Shown: piece by piece, positions 23,101-34,373 of the stretch
Layout: every line of letters starts with the position of its first letter
Position numbering within the stretch: position 1 is the first letter of the stretch
Origin: Leucogyrophana mollusca
Taxonomy: Eukaryota; Basidiomycota; Agaricomycetes; Boletales
DNA: 64,000 nucleotides
Direction of reading: 5' to 3'
NCBI GenBank assembly: GCA_021014945.1
Contig: MU266377.1
Location: forward strand, 62,001-126,000
Notes under the pieces: model-generated
Told to the model about the DNA's origin: nothing
What the model saw: the letters and a program-made list of their open reading frames with translations, nothing else
The model's database searches: none
Made by a program: the position numbers and the translations under genes

Positions 23101-23682
23101 GTTCTTTTTTTTTGTCTTTTACCCTGTCATGAACGCGCTCACAAGACATAGCAGCAATCTCCCTCCAACAGCAAGAGGTGCTATGCGTTGTCTCAGGACG
23201 CACACAGAGACAATCGGTTGGACACGCATTAATAGCTGGCAAAGCCCTCCGAAAGTGCGGTGACGTTCACCAAGCCCCAGCGCACTGTCTGATAACAAGA
23301 CCATTTGCACAGTGAACGCGGTCCCCGACCAGGGCTGCAGAAAATTGAGTCAGACCCACCTACCGGATAGGCCAAATTGTCTGGGCTGAGTGCATCCGGG
23401 CATGGAGCGTACAACCATGTAACCGAGTTGATTTTCGTGTGAAAGTCGAAGCAACGACATTGACTGCACACGGAGACTTTTGGGCTGGAGCGATCAATGC
23501 CTAGCGACGACCCGAGGATCGTGCGAGGATATGTCCGGGGTCAGGGCTTTCAGGGACCGGAAGAAACCTCATCGCTGTAGCGTCACGGCCCAGACAGTTA
23601 ACAACTCGCCGAGGGCAGGACATGAGAAATGATCAGCACTAAAAACACGGTTCAAGACCGGTTTAACTACACCAGAAATACG
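23101..23682. other. intergenic gap, nothing beyond the tRNA terminator
   Basis: Lies between the tRNA gene and the 3' end of the U5-40K gene. It contains no supported frame or repeat. Confidence 0.45.
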
Positions 23683-25076
23683 CTACACGGAAACGCCAGG
23701 TTCCAGCTCTCCAAGTAACATTGTCCCGTCTTTGCTTCCCGTAAGAACTGACAAGGCGAGTTAGGATCAAGTCAAACATGTAACGAACACACAAAAACGC
23801 ACTGATCGGTTCTTTGGGATGGAAATCTACCGACGTAACAGTTCCTTTGTGGCCGGGCAGCTGAACATTGCAAACGCAATTAACAACGGGACCATGAAGG
23901 TGGTGAATACATCACGCACCTTATATAATACCCTCCCGCTCTCAACATCCCAAATACACACCATCCTATCGGCCCCACCCACTGCAACGCGTCCTCCGCC
24001 GTCATCCTTGCTCCACGCGCCTTTGAGCAGGGTATTCTCAAAACCGGCGGGGGCCCCTTGAAGGACGCGGTGTATCCGTGAGGGGGACGGAGAGAAAGGT
24101 CGGACATCGTGAATAATGGTCTGAGAAGAGAACGAAGGCGACAGCAAATACGATCCGTTCGGGGACAGCGAGAGTGAGGTCGGTGTGTCAGAGTGCCCGC
24201 TTAAAGTATAAACTTGCTCGCTTTTGCGCAGGTCATAAACCTGCAGCACGTAATTTAGCCTTGGCCACAATTCCCAGACGTGCCAGAAAATACACCTACG
24301 TGAATCTCATTATCCAACGCACCAACGTAGACGTTTTGGCCATCCATGCTCCAGCACACGGACGTAACAGGACACCCCACATCAAACACCGCAACACTTT
24401 GCTTGTTTCCCTCGTCACCGCCTTCCCATATCCTTACAGTTCCGTCGTCTGAGCCCGTGGCGACCAGCTCGACGCCTGCGCCACCTGCAAGCGTCCGGTC
24501 TAATGCGTTGATGATGCCGCGATGTGCACGAATTTTCCGTGTGCGCTGTCCGGTTGTGACATCTGTCATGCTCAGCAGCTGGTCTGCGGACACTGTGTAG
24601 AGTGTGGGGGAGATGAGGGACCACTGGAGGTCGAGGATCGGGGCTTTGTGGAGGTTCGAAAGGAGACCATAGTTGGTATTGGGAGGATAGGTTCTCCATA
24701 AAGCTTAAAAGTGATCTGTAAGAACCGTGTATGAGTGGCAAAGTAATGATAGGCACTTACAGACGCTTCTGTCGGCAGAACATGCAGCAATATTCTGGCC
24801 TGTAGGGTCGAACCTACAGCTGAATATTTCGCCCTTTGTACAGCATATTAGCCTCCCCGGACTTGTAGAGTAATTTGACACTATGCTCACAGAGTGCGAC
24901 CCGCTCAAGCTGATAATAGGAGCCTCGAGATTACTTGTTCGTTTAATGGTTCGAATGAGGCCTTTTTGGCGGTCGTCCCCAGAAGAGATGGCGATTTGCA
25001 TGGTCGGCGGGGAGTTCGAGCGCGCCCTCTTTATGAGGGTACCCCCCGATGGCGGCTCAGCACCTCTTTTCGACAT
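23683..25076 (-). CDS. SNRNP40: U5 snRNP 40-kDa WD40 protein
   Basis: Spliceosome component that binds Prp8 in the U5 snRNP. The protein begins MSKRGAEPPSGG, the characteristic start of the SNRNP40/Prp8BP family, and carries seven WD-type repeats. Segments seen in order are FSCRFDPTGQNIAACSADRS, WRTYPPNTNYG, ATGSDDGTVRIWEGG, VYDLRKSEQVYTLSGHSDT, IIHDVRPFSPSPSR, AVGGADRMVCIWDVESGR, LPGHKGTVTSVDFHPKEPI and GSKDGTMLLGELE before the stop. Introns include one inside the first repeat (GSHS joined to GEIFSC) and two near the C-terminus. The family signature DxRPF and the LPGHKGTV segment distinguish it from other WD40 proteins. Family length (about 340-360 aa) fits. Confidence 0.92.
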
Positions 25077-25314
25077 GGCTGGCTAATTGCTGTTGGAATT
25101 CGGCGGGGTGGACGGGACAAGATACGGTGACGCTGAAAACGGCAAACAAGCAAGATGAAAATGGCCACGTGCCATGTCCCAGGTCGCGACAACGATTCCA
25201 AACCAGTCATATATAACTTGTGGTATGTACACATTGCAGAATTTACACTGGGATAGTATACAATTAAGAAGCACTTATACTGGAGGGGGGCGACAGCAGC
25301 TACTCGGCCCAGCT

Positions 25315-27579
25315 CTAGTCCCTGTGAGAACGGACACTCGCAGCCCACTTCACGGCATCGCGCCTGCCCTTTGTCACGTCCACGCCGAACCAGATGACTA
25401 TCGAAGCACCAGTGCAAAGCGCAAAGAGGAAGGGAAAGCCTTGCCAGTTGTTGCCCGTCTTGTCTATGATGGCTTGGATAACGTTGGGTCCAATCATCGA
25501 GGAAGCGCGGTTGGAGAGACCAAAGAGACCGAAAAACTTTGGTGATGGCTGAGTGTACGTTGAAAATTGGTGAAAGAGATGCGTACCATATTGTCGAAAC
25601 CGGGAGGGCTGAGTTCAGCCATCATAGTTTGGGAGAATGCGTAATAAGGAGCTTGGAACAAGCCGAACACAACATTGTATGCCCTTCGGAGGGGGAGTAA
25701 GTGAGCGAATTCGGAGGCGGTGATAACGGCGGCTACTAACCAGAACTCCCATACATTATGGAACCTGCAGAAATCACTCACGTCACTACACAAAACACGT
25801 TCCTCTGCGGCGTACGTACCCCAGCTTGTCAGTCCAGATTCCTATCATCCCCCAGAGGGGTATCATTATGGTCACGACATTGGTGACAACAAACTATACA
25901 GAAGTAGAGCATCAGTACCACAGCAAGCCCATTATATGTACATACGCACCATCTTCTTGGTGCTAATCTTCCAATACTTCTGTATGTACCAAAATCCGAG
26001 AGTACTGATCGTCGAGGTAATAGCTTGCGACAAGCCGAGATATGTATTTTGCAAGAATGAGAAACTGAACTTGTCGTTCTGGCAAATGGACACAAGTGTG
26101 CCAGTTGTGTTCAGGCCCTGTAGACGAATACATCCCGATACGTGAGACATAATACGCGAGGGAAACGGAGCATGATACTTACATCGGCAAGGAGGAAAAA
26201 TCCGATAAGATACACGAATGTATAGGGGAGATGCTTATAAGTTTTCATAGCAGCCCAGATCTACAATTCAGGTGAGTCAAGTAGGGGGCTGATATTGTAA
26301 AATAGCCCACCTGCTTCCATCCGATGGTTATATATCGCTCTCCTTTCGGAAGAGGAGGGCCTGGACGAGGTTCTTGGAAGATGACTTGATATGACTGTCA
26401 GCAACGTGGTGTGAGGTGTAAAGCCTTACTCACACCACCATATGCCAAGAATAACCCAGTAAGAGTTGCATCTGTTGATAGGAAGTTAGAAAACGAGTCG
26501 AATACCTCACGGCCCGCTCTTACAATACGAGAACGTAGTTATCGACCTTGGGGTTGTTCATGAGGGGTAGGAGCAGTGACAGGTTCAGGACGTATGTAAA
26601 GACATAACCGACGTTGCTGTGCATCTAACGAGGCCTGGTCATGGACTCCAGCGAACAATATTGGATGGGACGTACAGTGCTTATGTTGCTGATCCTGTTC
26701 TTTTCCAGAGATTCCTCGATTTCGTACTCTTCGGGAGGAATTTCGCCCTTCTCGTACTTCTCTCGGAGTTGGCGAGAGTGCGGAGTGTTCCTCGCAAGAC
26801 GAGGGAAGGCGGCGGCGTAAAACACTAGAGTTGCACCATACGAGACGAACCCGACAATGTAAAGGCCCATAGCAAGCTGCCAACGACTCGGTGCTGTTGA
26901 GATACATAAATGTAGCTCTGGTAGCAACGAAGATAACAAAGGGTTGAACGCGCACATGTGAGCGCCATACAGGCATATTGGGCAGCCCAGCAGATGACGG
27001 TGACGGCGAAAAGCAGCCAGCGGCCAAAAGTCCCGTAGTCGGCAGCGGACCCGACGGTGGTGAAGATGGCAGTCATGACCGCGAAGCTGACACCATTCGC
27101 GACAAGAACGACGCTGGCGACGGACTTTGTGCCGCCAGCCCAAGGAAGCACACACTGACCAGATGCGGTATCGGCGAGGCACGAGGAACCTGGACCTACG
27201 ACTGGATCGTAGCCTGCCGCTGTCGCAAGGGCTTGGAACAGAGTTTGTGTATAACCGAGAGGACCGACACCCTACACAAAGGTCACGAATGAGATAAAGA
27301 GACGCAAGCCATGGCAAAGTCAATTCACATTATCACCATTGTAGTATACTGTTACGCAGGTCAGCATTCAGTGTCACGGACAGTAAGCTGCAACGCACAG
27401 TAATAGCTCCATAGCTCCTTCCTGGTTACGATCGGCTCGTCCCTGTCCAATGAAGATATGAAAACGTGACCCTTGCCTCCCTGTGAGACGTCGTCCGACT
27501 TTGAGTCCTTCACGTCGATGATCCCGACGTCATGATCTGACAGCGGACTCTCTGGTAGAGCAGACTCGAACCCTGACAT
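25315..27579 (-). CDS. Atg22-type MFS transporter
   Basis: Multi-intron membrane protein of the Atg22/UMF1-like major facilitator branch. In yeast, Atg22 exports amino acids from the vacuole after autophagy. The acidic N-terminus (MSGFESALPESPLSDHDVG) leads into the motif VTRKELWSYY, typical of Atg22 proteins, then GVGPLGYTQTLFQALATAAG. Many hydrophobic helices follow, for example SVASVVLVANGVSFAVMTAI and WQLAMGLYIVGFVSYG. A charged central loop includes YEKGEIPPEEYEIEESLEKN, and the last helices end at a stop at 25315-25317. Exon joins in the C-terminal half were not all resolved. Substrate and vacuolar location are inferred from the family; several paralogues are common in basidiomycetes, so a different substrate is possible. 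Confidence 0.82.
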
Positions 27580-27794
27580 GTAGACTCGATTGAAGAGGTC
27601 GACGACAGCAACAACTCACGATAGCTCTCAATTTGAGCTGAAGCAAGCAGTGGGAGATGGCTGTCGGGCCGTAAGCCTTTAAACCTGGACCGGTCAGATG
27701 TACAAAATAAAATTGACTTTTTGTGGATCCGAGCACCTTGTGGGCCTTATCAGAAGATACAAGTCACAGGGACAGAGCCATCTTTGATTGACGG

Positions 27795-28690
27795 CTAGTT
27801 ATCACCTTCAGCGGTATTCACATCCCTACGGTTAAACCGCTTCCCAGTAGAGAGCACTTGGGCTGCTTCGTTTGGACGATAAGAAAGGGCCCGCTGCAGC
27901 GCAGATGGAGTGGCGTTGAGTACACGCACCGTGGTGTTCAAACTATAATGGACGGACTGACTTTGTGCTATATCCGCCAGCTGGTATCGCATCAGAAAAT
28001 ATATCATACCGCTTTATTGCGCTGATAATTTCGACAGTGGAGAGCCTCTAGCTATGACCTTGGCCAGGGTGTCCTATCCTCTCAGACTCATGGGACGACG
28101 GGATCCACCAAAAGCTATCCGGTGAGTTTAACCTACTGCGCATCGTGAATTTTTCTTCGCAAGGACGAGATATAGCACTCTCGACAGCTTGTGTCATCCT
28201 TTGAGCTGTGTTTCTCCTAAAGCCCTTCTGGAGTAACCGCCATCGATGCCACCAGCATTAGCTGGATGACAGCCGTAATTTGCAATCGGAGCGTTCATAT
28301 CTGCCCCCATCTTGTAGCAGCTCGGGACGGTTTTCTGACAGTTTCTTTTATGATATGTAGGTGCGTGACCGACCAGGTGAACATCCCCCTTGACCTTCGC
28401 CCGAGGCACAAGGCACTCAACTCCAGTTGTCCATGCTGCGATGCGACCAACTCCGGTCCCGAAGGCCGGGGCGTACGGGCGAACTGGTGATACCAGGTAA
28501 TGTCCTCCAAGGTCTGCGTCTTACCGCTGCGCGAGGAAATGGCTATATGGTGGCGCCCTACGTATCAACAAACAACGTGGTTACTCTCATACCAACTCGC
28601 AGTTCTGGAGCCCACGCCATGCCTAAAGACGCGGTACTGATTCTTGAATTCGGCCTGCATTTACCCCGGTTCGACCTTTGCCGGCACTGA
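27795..28690 (-). pseudogene. decayed ankyrin-repeat gene fragments
   Basis: Read on the minus strand, short frames keep ankyrin-like pieces, such as GADMNAPIANYGCH (near 28300) and TPSALQRALSYRPNEAAQVL (near 27880). Both resemble the long ankyrin arrays of fungal NACHT/ankyrin proteins. Stops and frame changes interrupt them, and no start or splice path connects them. I read this as a relic rather than a working gene. The match is by eye and weak. Confidence 0.4.
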
Positions 28691-28773
28691 GGAGAGGTTA
28701 ATGGCAGGGAGCGGTGGCACGATGCAGCCACTGACTTATCCGCTACGAAAGATCAGCTCTTGATCGACTACAT

Positions 28774-30523
28774 TTAGTCTACTGGTTCGCGTTTCCTCTT
28801 CCTCCGCTTCCCCAGCTCGTCGCCATCCTCACAAAGTTGCGGGCCCTTCTTGGCTGACTTCTGCTCCTTAAGCGCCTTATCAACAGCCTGGCGACGAACT
28901 TTTTCTGGAACTTTCTCCCAATAAAGCTCCTCCTTCTTCCCCTGTATCAGTTCCATCGTGACAACCTTCTCTGACGCCTTAGGAACTCTGCCGACTTCAT
29001 CTAAACCTTGCGATTGCACTGTCGGATGTGTTGAAAAATGGTTCACGAGGATTTCAGCGTGTTGAGGCGATCCAAGTCGAAGATAACACTACGCAGGACG
29101 AAGTTAGTTGCATATCCGAACCAAAAGAGCTCGTGACGCACAGAGTCCATGCCCTTGTTAAAGTCGATGTAGTCAATGCCATTTATCGACCCCTGGGTCT
29201 GGGTCGATGATGTTTTATAAGCCGTAGCGAGTAGTGCCCGAAGGGTCGTCTTGTTGGTCTCGGGGTGGATGTTACGAGCGAAGACGAGGCAGTCCAAAGG
29301 GAACGGCGATGAGGGCGTGGTGATGTGTACAGGAACCTGTGAAGTCGAGGCCGGACTCTCTGCCCCTTCGATTAAGCTTTCATGATCGGCTTGCGTGTCA
29401 TCGTCGCAGCCGCTGGCGCGTTCTGGGTGCGAATCTACCAAAGCATCCACCAACTGTTGTCGATAAGCGACGTACTCCGCGTTCAGCTGCTCCCATCGAG
29501 CCTTCGATAGTGCACGGAACCCGAACCTTCTCGCCTCAACAGCCTCTACGCGCTCGGTTTCGAGTATTGGGTTAGGGCGGACTTGAGTTAGCTTTCTATT
29601 CCATGGCCATTTTTCCAGGAGTGTGGTACAATCTTCTTCGTGGAGTAGTGTGATTAACCCAAAGCCTTTGCACTTCGGGATATCTCCTGGTTTGTCGAGG
29701 TGATGGGGTGGAAAGATGACATTTTGTATCTTCGAACGTGTTTCCTCAAGATCGGACAAGAGTGAAGAGGTTAAACGGACGATCCCAGAGACAGAGCGAT
29801 ATTGGTTTGGTATGTTTTCCTGTAAGGAATGTATGGCATCCGCATCAGTGTCGTGTGCGAGTAGGTCCTGCAGGTAAGTTGGGATGATTGTACCAGATAT
29901 AATGTCCTTTCATTCCACTGGCTGCGAGTGAAGCTTCGCGGGGGCTGCTCTAGTATGGCTTGCCAGTCTTTCCTCCGTACTTCATACCCGCCTAGCTCCC
30001 TCTTTCCTGACGGTCTGCCTTGACCATACCAAGCAGATGAGGACGGTCCGGAAACCAGCATACGCACTTCTAGCATGTCGCCGGCGCGTAGAGCTTTAGC
30101 GACAGCAGCTTCTGAGATGTCCCTGTTCAAATTCAGCTTGACCTGGGGGCAGCGGAGGAGGTCACTGAGGGGAAGAACTTGATAGAACCATCAATTCTGT
30201 TTTGGGTATGTGAAATAAGGAGATGGAGACGTACACCCCGCATCTTGTTCGTTCTTACTCAGAGATTCTTCCAAAGGTTGACGGAGGTCTGGATTCGACC
30301 ACAAACTGTAGTCAGACAGTGATAGCAATACGAGGATGGCAGCATCTTCGTCAGCTTGGGACCCCTTTGTATTTTCGGGCGCTCTGCCCTTGCCTTTGTC
30401 GGCGGGGGCTTGAAGTTTGGCAAGGTCCGGTTTCGGGAAAGGCGGGAGTGGGGTGCTTTTAGCGTTCGTAGGTCGTGCAACTTTCCGGGGAATGAAAGCG
30501 AAGGACGCTGATGTCGACTGCAT
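28774..30523 (-). CDS. La-related protein 7-like RNA-binding protein (LARP7/Pof8 type)
   Basis: Exons join to a protein with a Pro-rich N-terminus (MQSTSASFAFIPRK), then a La-motif-like region: AAILVLLSLSDYSLWSNPDL, then FLPLSDLLRC after splicing, then ISEAAVAKALRAGDMLEVR. A first RRM follows (TLYLENIPNQYRSVSGIV, CKGFGLITLLHEEDC). A C-terminal RRM has an xRRM-like arrangement (LDCLVFARNIHPETNKTTL, IDYIDFNKGMDSCYLRLGSP), and the tail is basic. LARP7 proteins bind U-tailed RNAs; the fission-yeast member Pof8/Lar7 assembles telomerase RNA and also acts on U6. Those roles are inferred here. Joins at GGG-T|TT (first intron), ATCTG|GAAAAC and GACTCT|TGT keep the frame. Confidence 0.8.
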
Positions 30524-30886
30524 CGGCTGCTATCGGCAAGTTTGGCCAGTACAGAGGCGGTAAGAATTCGCAGTGCTGTACTGTGTATGATGGACAGGAC
30601 CACCTACCTTCGGCGCCTAATTTACGTATGTATGTTCCCTGTCGACCTCGGATATATAGTAGTACTGAGCGCTTGGACCACCAAATCTAAAGTTTAGCCA
30701 ATCATTATTATTGCAAAACGACTCTATGCAAACATCGGCGATTGACATGCACTAGGCAGGGAAGCTTACATGGTGCATTAATAGTGCTCTTTCCGAGTCG
30801 TCGATTAATACCAATATATATAGCTCGATGTGCGATTCGTTCCAAGTTCTCAAATGTACGTGCCGATCTCACCTTTAAGTGCCGCA
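30524..30886. other. intergenic gap, nothing recognised
   Basis: Separates two minus-strand genes. It should hold the LARP7-like promoter and the 3' UTR of the NADAR gene. Confidence 0.45.
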
Positions 30887-32526
30887 TCATCGCTCTTCTG
30901 CCCTTAATCTGTCCCTGACACGTACGAGAGCCTTTCCTAACTCATTTGCGCCTTCTCCCAAGGGACCCTCCCCCCAGTATGAATTCGCGTCCTGGTAAAT
31001 GATATTCGCCAGCCCAGTGTTCAAGAGGAGGCGCCGAAGGTCTGGATGCTGCTTAAATTTTAGGTACAGTACGTCCTCCATCTAGATGAACACGAATTTA
31101 GTGCAATTCTACACTAGCACCCTGTCGATTCCATTACTCACCGTTTTTAAGAATACCTGGCCCCAGTCAGGCCGTACATGCTCCTGGAGACTGGCAGATA
31201 ATGGGTACATGTCCAACACATCCGTACAAGTGCGTATACGTTCGGCCAAATCCGGACGATGCATGAATTTCATGGCCTCAAGTAGGTGAAGCGCTGTGGG
31301 ATATGGTTTATTTTTGTAGAGCACTCTATGGCGAGAGTGGTTCACGAAGCCCCCAAGTTCGCCGCTATGGTCAAATTTAACTGGAGGTAGGCCGTCCCCT
31401 GCAGACGGCATGGGAACAGCGCCGGGGTCGGAATGCCCCAGGTTGCTTCCGTGCGGGATGGCCTCTGATGCGGGAATGAATATGTTTGCTGTGGTATTTG
31501 CGCGCCTGTGTGATGATCCGCCCGCCAACATATCTTCAAATGTGCCTCCCTCGGAAGTGTTTCCAGAGTTGCTGAATGAGCGAAAGAGACCCTTACGGGT
31601 TTTCTTCCCGCGACCGAAGAGACTTCCCAATCGCGATGTCGAAGGAGGTTCTGGCTCCGTGTACCTAATGTCGTCTCTGTTCTGCAAATCCAGTAGTGTA
31701 GGAACATCCATTGGCAAATTGGATAGTAATTGACGATATGGAGTGGTGTCCCAGACGTCCGCTGGGGGTGGAGGGAGAGGATTCCCTCGCATCGGTGTCC
31801 TAAATTGTGGACCGTGTGCAGCTGGTCCAAGGAGGGGCTCTGGTTCTGGCATGTTTTGCGGCTGGGAAATGGGGGGATCAGCCGGCCGATAAAAGTTCGC
31901 GAAACGTGGCCGTCCCGAGTCACCTGCCCGTTGACCATCGCCGCTCTGGGATGATATTATAGGTGGTGGCGGAACTACAGCGTCGGCGTTTGTTGGCATG
32001 GGGGGAATCACAGGCGCTTGCGAAGCCGCACCCCCTGCTCCTCCGTAGGGCTCCGGCATGCGAGCGTCTGCGGGCTGTTGGGCCGTAATGGGCGCTGGCA
32101 TTTGTGCCGCAGGTTGGGGCATAGCCGTAGGAGCAACGTTTGTGGGCTGTGGCATAGTAGTTGGGGGTTGTTGCGCTATAGGTTGTTGCGCTGCAGGTTG
32201 TTGCATTACTACAGGTTGCGGGATTACTCCCATTTGCACCTGTGGGTAGTACGGAACGAACTGGGGATATACGGGCTGCATTTGAGGAACTGTGGTGTTG
32301 ATGTGCAGTACCGTTAGAGTGGGAGCGTCTGCAATGGTCATCACGCACAATACTGGTACCCGTAGGCGGCGGGCTGGTACCCATTGGGAAACTGATAGTT
32401 TTGGTGCGCTCGTTCTTTTCCCTTCTTCGTCTTTCCCGCAAGGGGCCAGTTAGGTGGGGGAAGGCCACCATATACAACGGGAGTGGGGAATGGATAAGAT
32501 GCCTGCTTGGACGAACCGGAACCCAT
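30887..32526 (-). CDS. NADAR (YbiA-like) domain protein with N-terminal myristoylation motif
   Basis: Three exons are inferred. The N-terminus MGSGSSKQ fits an N-myristoylation signal (Gly2, Ser6), which predicts membrane attachment. Residues about 60-230 are a low-complexity Pro/Gln/Ala-rich linker with repeated QPAAQQP-like units, followed by a Ser-rich stretch. The C-terminal ~150 residues are a NADAR domain. It begins FDHSGELGGFVNHSRHRVLY and continues with YPTALHLLEAMKFM, DLAERIRTC and, after an intron, VLYLKFKQHPDLRRLLLNTG. It ends YWGEGPLGEGANELGKALV, all typical of the family. NADAR enzymes are N-glycosidases acting on nucleotide or ADP-ribosylated substrates; the exact reaction here is unknown. 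The first intron (donor GTGCGT, acceptor CACCACAG) is a choice among alternatives. Confidence 0.82.
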
Positions 32527-33063
32527 CCGCGGCTATGGCCAACACGAGTCAACTGAAGATAACTAGGACGTAGTCTCGAGGAAGGCAGCTGACACGGCCT
32601 TTAAAACTCGATGGGAACCACTAGATTATTGGTATAGGTGATTTGATTTCGGAATCTGGACCATGCGCAGCAACCGCGTTCTGTATCTATAGCTAGACTG
32701 GCCGTGGGGAGCGACTAGGATTGGATATTGATACTCTGATTCGTCTGGTCGCCAGACAAGAGAGTAAAGTCCAGCCAAAGTCACCGAAAGATGTGGAGGA
32801 ACGACTATGAGAAGTTCGAGTTCCGTCTTATTAGTATTAGCCGAGCTCTACTAGTACTAGTACACAGTTCATACCAGCCTATAACACGACTTGAATTTGA
32901 CTTGAATTATGCTCAATCCTTGTCATGCAGGTTCCATCAAACTCCCAGCTAACAGAGTACAAGAATAAGGACAACATATGCGTTGATTTTCAAGACAGCC
33001 AAGGGACACATAAATACAGTCACCGAAGAACATAACGCTTGTGCTATGCGCCGCAACGGGTGA
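32527..33063. other. intergenic gap, nothing recognised
   Basis: A 537-bp stretch between two minus-strand genes. It has some short AT-rich runs (about 32820-32910) but no repeat or conserved frame. Confidence 0.45.
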
Positions 33064-34074
33064 TCAATCATATCGCGACCCTTTGCGCCTTGGTGGGCTC
33101 CGTGACCGAGAAATTGACGGGGATCGCCTCGTGCCCCTGCCGCCCCGTTCTCCCCACCCTCCTCGGTGAGGTGGCGAGTCTCTTCTCCCTCCATGCCTAT
33201 CGTTGCCCCTGGGACGATCAAAATCGCGGTCCCGCCCCGCGAAATCTCCACCACGCCCACCGCGCCCTCGAGAACCAGCCGCAGGTGGGTTTGAGTCCCC
33301 ACGCCAATGTCCTCCCCCTCTGCCAACCAGCCCGCCCGTGTGTGCGCCCCCAACCCATCCTCCATCTCCACTCCTGGTCGCACTTCCACTTTTCCAGCCG
33401 TTTGCGAGCGGAGGCGCGGCCGTCCCTTTAATCGTTATCTCCCCCGCTGCAGCCGCCGTAGTTGCCCCCTTGGGAAGGAGAATGGCTACGCAGAGGTAAT
33501 CCCCAGGTACAAATCTCAATTCTTCCAATGTGCGCTCTTCTTTCTCTCGCTCACTAGGTTCTCGGTTTTCGCCGTCTGTGTCCTCGAGCAGGCGGGGTGC
33601 TGGTGCCTCCAAGGACCCTGGTTCACCAAGGATATCGCGAGAGTATACTATGCCGAGCTCCTTTTGGGCGAAGCGCCCCCGGTTGGCTGCATCTGCATAG
33701 ATTGCACGGAATGAATAACGTGCAAGTGGATGGCGGAATTCTGGTATTTGGGGAGCTGTATTTCGTAGAGTAGTCAGGACTTCTCGCAAAGTGGCGTCTT
33801 TCCTGGGTTTATCGGCATGAGGAGTGAGCATAACCCCATTAACTCGAACATACCAGGTGAATATTTGCTGTTCATCGGTTGTTGGCAGCGTATTCTCCTC
33901 GAAGAGCGAAAGTCGGTGGAAGGTGCCAACTTTCACGAATGCGCGGATTAAGAACGGTGCTGTCTGGAGATTATTGTGATCTCTGGCAGCAAGAGGGCAC
34001 AACAAACAAAAACGAACCTTTTCCCTGGACACAATGGGTTGTCCTGCAGGCGTTATGGCCTCCATGTCCGTCAT
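33064..34074 (-). CDS. SAP18: SAP18-like protein with RGG/RS tail
   Basis: SAP18 belongs to the Sin3 histone-deacetylase complex and to the ASAP/PSAP complexes on spliced mRNA. The start MTDMEAITPAGQPIVSREK joins over a 54-nt intron to TAPFLIRAFVKVGTFHRLSL. The SAP18 ubiquitin-like fold continues with IFTWYVRVNGVMLTPHADKP, LREVLTTLRNTAPQI, YSFRAIYADAANRGRF, KELGIVYSRDIL and FVPGDYLCVAILLP. After the fold comes an unusually long tail (about 110 residues) rich in RGG, GRGG and RDRD, which ends in RRSPSISRSRSPPRRK. The core matches the family, whereas metazoan SAP18 stops near the end of the fold. The tail suggests RNA binding and SR-type phosphorylation. The gene is divergent from the amine oxidase gene, with about 300 bp between starts. 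Confidence 0.92.
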   Translation of the reverse strand: MTDMEAITPAGQPIVSREKVRFCLLCPLAARDHNNLQTAPFLIRAFVKVGTFHRLSLFEENTLPTTDEQQIFTWYVRVNGVMLTPHADKPRKDATLREVLTTLRNTAPQIPEFRHPLARYSFRAIYADAANRGRFAQKELGIVYSRDILGEPGSLEAPAPRLLEDTDGENREPSEREKEERTLEELRFVPGDYLCVAILLPKGATTAAAAGEITIKGTAAPPLANGWKSGSATRSGDGGWVGGAHTGGLVGRGGGHWRGDSNPPAAGSRGRGGRGGDFAGRDRDFDRPRGNDRHGGRRDSPPHRGGWGERGGRGTRRSPSISRSRSPPRRKGSRYD

Positions 34075-34373
34075 GTTGTCGAGCCCGGCTTGAAGTCCAG
34101 TCGCGAAACTACAGCCACTCTCGTTCCTTCTTGATTACTAAGACTACTATAATTGGCCGGCTTCCAGTTTTCGAACGGTGTGGCTTATCGTCGTTTAACT
34201 TCACCACGGCCATTCTAATGTCACAGGGCTAGCTGGAGGATATATAGGCCTATCACGGCCGAATGTTCGACCTGGTCTCTCCTATATTTAGTCGGCTGCC
34301 CTACCTCGTGGTGGGTTCCTTTGCAATCGTGAGTCATAACTTATCGTCTGCCACCTCAACCACTGGCACCACC

